Position numbers and translations under genes: made by a program
Assembly (NCBI RefSeq): GCF_036881825.1
Contig: NZ_JBAJMW010000004.1
Span: forward strand, 1-64,000
DNA length: 64,000 nt
Direction of reading: 5' to 3'
From: Tersicoccus mangrovi
GTDB taxonomy: Bacteria; Actinomycetota; Actinomycetes; Actinomycetales; Micrococcaceae
The notes under the pieces: model-generated
Seen by the model: only the letters and a program-made list of their open reading frames with translations
Told to the model about the DNA's origin: nothing
Database searches by the model: none
Part shown: one piece after another, positions 60,007 through 64,000 of the stretch
Numbering within the stretch: position 1 is the stretch's first letter
Layout: each line of letters starts with the position of its first letter

Positions 60007-60540
60007 TCAGCCCCGGTCGGCCAAGCGGGCGGCGACCTGCTCCGCCAGCCGGTAGGTGGGCTCGTCGTAGAGCACCAGCGTCGCCGTCCTCACCGCGGTG
60101 GGCGTGGACCCGAGCGTCGTCAGTGCCTGCACGATCGCGTCCTCCTTGGGCCACCGGTACACCCCGGCGGAGACGAGCGGGAACGCGACGGTGGCGGCCC
60201 CGATCTCGTCGGCGACCGCGAGACTGGTCCGGTAGCAGGACCGCAGCAGTTCCGACTTGTCCGTCGTCTTCGCCCAGGTCGGCCCGACGGTGTGGATCAC
60301 CCACCGGGCCGGCAGGTCCCCTGCGGTGGTGGCGACGGCCTCACCCGTGGGCAGCCCCTCGGGATACCGGTCCGCGCGCAGCAGCCGGCACTCCTCGACG
60401 ATCGCGCGGCCGCCGGCCCGGTGGATCGCACCGTCGACGCCGCCGCCGCCCAGCAGCGTGTGGTTGGCCGCGTTGACGATCGCGTCGACCCGCCACGTCG
60501 TGATGTCGCCCTGCGCCAGCTCGATGTCCATGCCCGTCAT
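60007..60540 (-). CDS. Macro domain protein (O-acetyl-ADP-ribose deacetylase-like)
   Basis: 177 aa, binds ADP-ribose. ELAQGDITTWRVDAIVNAAN and LLGGGGVDGAIHRAGG are the ribose and phosphate loops; the third is FPLVSAGVYRWPKEDA. It closely fits bacterial MacroD/YmdB types that remove ADP-ribose from proteins or deacetylate O-acetyl-ADP-ribose. No partner ADP-ribosyltransferase is adjacent, but an NAD+-cleaving RES toxin lies 2 kb away; no link is shown. Confidence 0.92.
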   Translation of the reverse strand: MTGMDIELAQGDITTWRVDAIVNAANHTLLGGGGVDGAIHRAGGRAIVEECRLLRADRYPEGLPTGEAVATTAGDLPARWVIHTVGPTWAKTTDKSELLRSCYRTSLAVADEIGAATVAFPLVSAGVYRWPKEDAIVQALTTLGSTPTAVRTATLVLYDEPTYRLAEQVAARLADRG

Positions 60541-60614
60541 CGTGGCACAGCGCTCGGCCCGGAGCCGGACACCGGCCTCTTGTCAGCCCGCGGCCCCGGT
60601 GGTTCGCTGGGCCC

Positions 60615-60872
60615 ATGAGCAGTGAGAACCCCACCCCGGACGAGCACCTCACCGACGCCGAGCTCCTGCGCCGGCAGGTGGGCAGCACCGACGACACCGA
60701 ACGGGCCGGTCAGGAGGGCTCCGGCGACGCGGCCGAGACCGTCGACGGCACGGACCCCGACGCCGCCGCGACCCTCACCAACGCCGGTCAGCAGGTGGGT
60801 GGACCGACGCTCGGGCGCCACGAGGGAGAGCCGCACAGCGATGAGCCCGACGGCGGTACGGACCCCACCTGA
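60615..60872 (+). CDS. Small acidic hypothetical protein
   Basis: 85 aa, rich in Asp, Glu, Thr and Gly, no membrane segment, probably disordered: DEHLTDAELLRRQVGSTDD then low-complexity acidic sequence ending DEPDGGTDPT. TTCGCT is 6 nt before the ATG, a weak leaderless signal. Codon bias in the third position supports coding, but the family is not recognised. Confidence 0.5.
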   Translation: MSSENPTPDEHLTDAELLRRQVGSTDDTERAGQEGSGDAAETVDGTDPDAAATLTNAGQQVGGPTLGRHEGEPHSDEPDGGTDPT

Positions 60873-61005
60873 GCCGCCCCGGCGGCCCTGCGGCGGCCCC
60901 CTCACAGCGTTCCTCACGGCCGTTCCGAGGTCGTGATGGAAGTGCAACCGGATCGTCACCGTCCCGCTGCCGCTGAGTCACCGGGACGTCGGTAGCGTCG
61001 CCGTC

Positions 61006-61209
61006 ATGGAGTCCTTGGTCAGCACCGTCATCTCGTTCTCGGTCCTCGCGTTCGCCGCGTGTCTGCTGATCGCCACGCTCCTCGTCGTGTGGCAGCGCCG
61101 GCGGTTCCTCGCCCGGATGGCGGCACGGGCTCAGATGGAGGCCGCGCAGCGCCGCATCCCGGAGCCGCCGACCCGGCAGCCGCGCAGCGCTCTCAGCGCC
61201 GCGTCCTGA
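61006..61209 (+). CDS. Small single-helix membrane protein
   Basis: 67 aa: an N-terminal transmembrane helix (TVISFSVLAFAACLLIATLL) followed by a basic, Arg/Gln-rich cytosolic tail. TAGCGT (60993-60998) plus 7 nt precedes the ATG, a strong leaderless signal that supports a real gene. Function unknown. Confidence 0.6.
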   Translation: MESLVSTVISFSVLAFAACLLIATLLVVWQRRRFLARMAARAQMEAAQRRIPEPPTRQPRSALSAAS

Positions 61210-61347
61210 GGCACCGCTTCCCTTCCTGCTGACTCCGGTGTGATCCGCACCCCACAGCGGATCGTCATCGCGCGCACATCCGGGCGAAACATGCGGCTCC
61301 TAGCGTGGGTGGTGTCCCCGAACGACCCACCCCCAGGAGACGCCATC

Positions 61348-62007
61348 ATGAAGGTCGGACTGATCCGCGCCGTCACCACCACCGATCCCCGCCTGCTCGA
61401 CAGCCACGGTGCCGCCCTCGAGAACACCTTCGGCTTCGAGGTGATCACCCGCGCCATCGAGGACCAGCCCGACGGCGTGTTCGACGAGGCCTCCCTGGCC
61501 GCCGCGGCGCCGAAGGTCGCCCGCGTGGCCGTCGAGCTCGCGCCCGACGTCGACGCCATCGTCATCAGCTGCGCCGCCGACCCGGGCCTGGAGATCGCCC
61601 GCTCCCTCGTCGACATCCCCGTCGTCGGCGCCGGGTCCGCCGCCGCGGCCACGGCCGCCGCCTTCGGGGGCACGGTCGGCGTCCTCGGGCTCAGCCGCAC
61701 GGCGCCCACCGTGATCGCCGACGCCATCGGCGACCGGATGCTCGTCATCGACGGCGCCGGCGCCTCCCACCGGCCGGCCGACTACCTCACCCCGACGGGC
61801 GTCCTGGACGCCATCACCGACGCCCACCTGCTCGCGGACGCGGGCGCCGACGTCATCGTCCTCGGCACCACCGGGCTCTCCAGCATCGGGATGGCCGCCG
61901 AACTGCGCCGCCGCCTCGACCTGCCGGTGATCGACGCCGTCATCGCGGCGGGCTCGATGCTCGCCTCCGGCGTCGCCGCCCGGCAGACGCACGCGCATCT
62001 GGTCTGA
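61348..62007 (+). CDS. Aspartate/glutamate racemase family protein lacking the second cysteine
   Basis: 219 aa, the hydantoin racemase/Asp-Glu racemase fold. N-terminal KVGLIRAVTTTDPRLLDSHG, the first catalytic Cys in IVISCAADPG, PVVGAGSAAAATAAAFGGTV, and IVLGTTGLSSIGMAAEL, where the second catalytic Cys should be but Thr-Thr-Gly stands instead. No other Cys occurs. It may be a decarboxylase-like or single-Cys enzyme, or inactive. CCAGGAGA lies at a good distance before the ATG. Confidence 0.78.
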   Translation: MKVGLIRAVTTTDPRLLDSHGAALENTFGFEVITRAIEDQPDGVFDEASLAAAAPKVARVAVELAPDVDAIVISCAADPGLEIARSLVDIPVVGAGSAAAATAAAFGGTVGVLGLSRTAPTVIADAIGDRMLVIDGAGASHRPADYLTPTGVLDAITDAHLLADAGADVIVLGTTGLSSIGMAAELRRRLDLPVIDAVIAAGSMLASGVAARQTHAHLV

Positions 62008-62095
62008 GCCGGATCGGGGCGGCGCCGGGCTTCGTCGAGGCGGACCCGGCGCCGCACCCGGTCCCGCAGAGCGCGCACCTTCTACACTGACCGGC

Positions 62096-62626
62096 ATGAG
62101 CAGCTTCGCGATCTCCCGCAGCCGCGTCATCGACGCGCCCGCCGAGACCCTGTTCCCCCTCGTCGACGACTTCCACCGGTGGACCGCCTGGTCGCCGTGG
62201 GAAGGCGCCGGCCCGCAACTGGAGCGCACCTACTCCGGGCCCACCGCCGGCGTCGGTGCCCGCTACTCCTGGCGCGGCGACCGCAAGGCCGGGACCGGGT
62301 CGATGGAGATCACCGAGTCCGTCCCGCACACCCGGATCGGCCTGACCGTCGAGTTCACCAAGCCGTTCAAGGCGGTCAACCCCACGACCTTCACCTTCGA
62401 CGCGGCCGGCGGCGGGAGCACTCGGGTCACCTGGACCATGACCGGGCAGAACCGTGGCCTCTGGAGCCTGGTCGCCCGGATCGTGCCCATGGACAAGCTC
62501 GTCGGCGAGGACTTCGAGAAGGGCCTCGAGCAGCTGGCCGCCGCCGCGACGCGCGGCTGGAGCGGACGCCCCGGCGCCGCCGCCGGGGACGCGACCGACG
62601 AGACCGGACGAGAGGAGCACGCGTGA
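62096..62626 (+). CDS. SRPBCC family protein
   Basis: START/polyketide-cyclase-like lipid-binding fold, 176 aa: FAISRSRVIDAPAETLFPLV, DFHRWTAWSPWEGAG, and RVTWTMTGQNRGLWSLVARI. The C terminus is Ala/Gly-rich and disordered. Binds a hydrophobic ligand or acts as a cyclase; unknown. TACACT (62083-62088) plus 7 nt precedes the ATG, so it is leaderless. Its stop overlaps the next gene as GTGA. Confidence 0.83.
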   Translation: MSSFAISRSRVIDAPAETLFPLVDDFHRWTAWSPWEGAGPQLERTYSGPTAGVGARYSWRGDRKAGTGSMEITESVPHTRIGLTVEFTKPFKAVNPTTFTFDAAGGGSTRVTWTMTGQNRGLWSLVARIVPMDKLVGEDFEKGLEQLAAAATRGWSGRPGAAAGDATDETGREEHA

Positions 62627-62955
62627 GCGAGGACCGCGAGACCACCTGGAAGGACTTCGGGGAGGCCGTCAACATGACGGCGTCGGAACTGGAGCGGTGG
62701 CTGAAGACCGACGAGGCGAAGGAGGTCGGCCAGAAGGACGGCGGCGGTGAGTCGACCGGCCACGAGAGCGGCCGACGCATCGTGACGATCCTCAAGACGA
62801 AGAAGGCCGATCTCACGGACGGCGACTGGGACCACATGGTCAAGGTCGTCGGCTATGTCAAACGGCACTCCGCCCAGAAGCCGAAGAACGACGTCGAGCA
62901 CAGCCGGTGGCGGTACTCGCTGATGAACTGGGGCAACGACCCGCTGAAGAAGTAG
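62623..62955 (+). CDS. DUF3140 domain-containing protein
   Basis: 110 aa. The DUF3140 signature is MTASELERWLKTDEAKEVGQ, TGHESGRRIVTILKTKKADL, and VVGYVKRHSAQKP, ending WRYSLMNWGNDPL. A small basic DNA-binding-like protein of unknown role, common in actinobacteria. GTG start in a GTGA overlap with the SRPBCC gene, so they are co-translated. Confidence 0.85.
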   Translation: MSEDRETTWKDFGEAVNMTASELERWLKTDEAKEVGQKDGGGESTGHESGRRIVTILKTKKADLTDGDWDHMVKVVGYVKRHSAQKPKNDVEHSRWRYSLMNWGNDPLKK

Positions 62956-62987
62956 CCGCAGACAGCCGGCGGACCACCAGGGCACGA

Positions 62988-63025
62988 CGAACGGGCGGTG
63001 ACTCCTCGGAGTCACCGCCCGTTCG
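62988..63025. terminator. Bidirectional terminator before fruA
   Basis: Perfect 18-bp stem (62988-63005 with 63008-63025) with a 2-nt loop, between convergent genes. Confidence 0.85.
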
Positions 63026-63044
63026 CGTGGGTGGAAGTGATCTG

Positions 63045-64000
63045 TCAGGCCGCGGCGGTCTGCCGGGCCGGGGCGACGACCTCGTCGCGGTCGGCCTCGC
63101 GCCGGCGGTTGCCCACCCGCTTGAGGGCGATCAGTGCCGCGGCCGAGACGGCCGTGCCGACGACGATCGAGAGGATGAACAGCAGCGGGTTGTTCATCGC
63201 GAAGAAGACGAAGATGCCACCGTGGGGCGCCTGCGAGGTGACCCCGAAGCCCATCACCATCGCGCCGGTCACCGCGGCACCGAGCATCGAGGCCGGGATG
63301 ACGCGCAGCGGGTCGGCCGCCGCGAACGGGATGGCCCCCTCGGAGATGAAGGACGCGCCCAGCAGCCAGGCCGCCTTGCCGTTCTCCCGCTCCGCGAGGC
63401 TGTAGCTCTTCTTGTCCAGCGTGGTCGCCAGGGCCAGCGCCAGCGGCGGCACCATGCCCGCGGCCATGACGGCGGCCATGATCTCCAGCGGCGCCGGGTT
63501 GGTCACCACGTTGCCCGCGCCCAGGCCGGCGACGGCGAAGGAGTAGGCCACCTTGTTGACCGGGCCACCCAGATCGAACGCCATCATGAGGCCGAGGACG
63601 ATGCCGAGGACGACCGCCGCGGCCCCGCTCATGCCGGTCAGGGTGGTGTTCAGCCACTGGGTCAGCCAGACGATCGGGCCACCGAGGACCATGAACATCA
63701 GGCCGCTGGCGACGATCGAGGCGACCAGCGGGATGATGACCACCGGCATCAGGCCGCGCAGCCAGCGCGGTGCCGGCAGCCCGGCAAGCCAGTGGGCGAC
63801 GGCACCGGCGAGCACACCGCCGACCAGGCCACCGAGGAACCCGGCACCCATGAAACCCGCGACGGCGCCGGCAACGAAGCCCGGGGCGATGCCCGGTCGG
63901 TCCGCGATGCCGTAGGCGATGTAGCCGGCCAGCGCCGGGACCAGGAAGCCCATCGACAGGGAGCCGATCTTGAACAGCACCGCGCCGAGGTAGATGCCGA
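63045..64000 (-). CDS. fruA: Fructose PTS enzyme IIC domain (3' part of fruA, runs off the window)
   Basis: Membrane permease domain of the fructose phosphotransferase system, transporting and phosphorylating fructose. The part seen (over 311 codons) includes FMGAGFLGGLVGGVLAG, the signature MAFDLGGPVNKVAY, NPAPLEIMAAVMAAGMVPPL, and SEGAIPFAAADP. It is open at the window edge (reads GIYLGAVLFKIG into 64000), so the EIIA/EIIB domains expected before it are outside. Last gene of its operon, closed by a strong terminator. Confidence 0.9.
   Translation of the reverse strand, partial: GIYLGAVLFKIGSLSMGFLVPALAGYIAYGIADRPGIAPGFVAGAVAGFMGAGFLGGLVGGVLAGAVAHWLAGLPAPRWLRGLMPVVIIPLVASIVASGLMFMVLGGPIVWLTQWLNTTLTGMSGAAAVVLGIVLGLMMAFDLGGPVNKVAYSFAVAGLGAGNVVTNPAPLEIMAAVMAAGMVPPLALALATTLDKKSYSLAERENGKAAWLLGASFISEGAIPFAAADPLRVIPASMLGAAVTGAMVMGFGVTSQAPHGGIFVFFAMNNPLLFILSIVVGTAVSAAALIALKRVGNRRREADRDEVVAPARQTAAA

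Noticed and set aside
60007..60540. Macro domain gene as part of an ADP-ribosylation defence or toxin system (DarTG-like)
   Set aside because: No DarT-like gene is adjacent, and the protein is a short stand-alone macro domain.
1..64000. CRISPR array, tRNA, rRNA, transposase or integrase
   Set aside because: No spaced repeats, cloverleaf-like sequences or transposase/integrase motifs were seen on either strand when reading through.

Overview
The window is a 64 kb chromosomal segment of a high-GC Gram-positive actinobacterium, most likely Micrococcales or a close relative. The grounds are the actinobacterial bcc-aa3 respiratory genes (di-haem QcrC, a Rieske protein with three N-terminal membrane helices, the small CtaF subunit), an MDMPI/DinB-fold enzyme of the mycothiol-dependent type, DUF2277/DUF3054/DUF3140 proteins, and strongly GC-biased codons. 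I see no rRNA, tRNA, CRISPR array, insertion sequence or replication origin.

Layout. (1) 0.1-12.9 kb: an M20 dipeptidase, an A-type Fe-S carrier, ctaC-ctaD-ctaF on the plus strand facing ctaE-qcrC-qcrA-qcrB on the minus strand, with a GntR gene and a divergent VOC/MarR pair between them, then trpD. (2) 12.9-25.6 kb: mostly small metabolic and regulatory genes (AsnC-type domain, DUF3054, GNATs, SDRs, PIG-L deacetylase, metallo-beta-lactamase protein, flavin oxidoreductase with a divergent XRE-cupin regulator, methyltransferase). (3) 25.7-29.3 kb: two tandem, closely similar secreted phosphoesterases. (4) 29.4-37.4 kb: a decayed MOSC gene, a cation transporter, and a complete L-arabinose regulon (araE, araD, araB, araR, araA) with matching 16-bp palindromic operators in front of araB/araD and araA. 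(5) 37.4-45.3 kb: tryptophan 2,3-dioxygenase, an SDR, a secreted tannase-family esterase, and an amide-utilisation locus (acetamidase/formamidase, APC permease, AmiC-like sensor, MarR regulator). (6) 45.3-48.0 kb: a lower-GC island with a tannase gene remnant at its left edge and one probable defence gene (PD-(D/E)XK-like nuclease, winged helix, PIN-like nuclease) split by an in-frame stop codon. (7) 48.0-56.8 kb: a secreted metallophosphoesterase, a VOC protein, a hydrolase fragment, a metallo-beta-lactamase protein, a sugar ABC importer without its ATPase, an MDMPI-type enzyme and a ThDP enzyme. (8) 57.0-59.4 kb: two toxin-antitoxin pairs (Xre/RES and MazE/MazF) facing each other, next to a truncated aldolase gene. 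(9) 59.4-64.0 kb: YbaK, macro domain, small proteins, an Asp/Glu racemase-like protein, SRPBCC and DUF3140 proteins, and the 3' part of a fructose PTS permease running off the window.

Regulation seen in the sequence. Perfect or near-perfect palindromes lie in front of five regulated units. At least sixteen genes show a TAnnnT hexamer followed by exactly 6 or 7 nt and then the start codon, with no ribosome binding site, which indicates widespread leaderless transcription. Strong stem-loops separate most convergent gene pairs.

The most unusual element is the split nuclease gene at 45689-47893 and the disturbed ground around it (tannase remnant, TTA codons, lower GC, an inverted repeat at the right edge).
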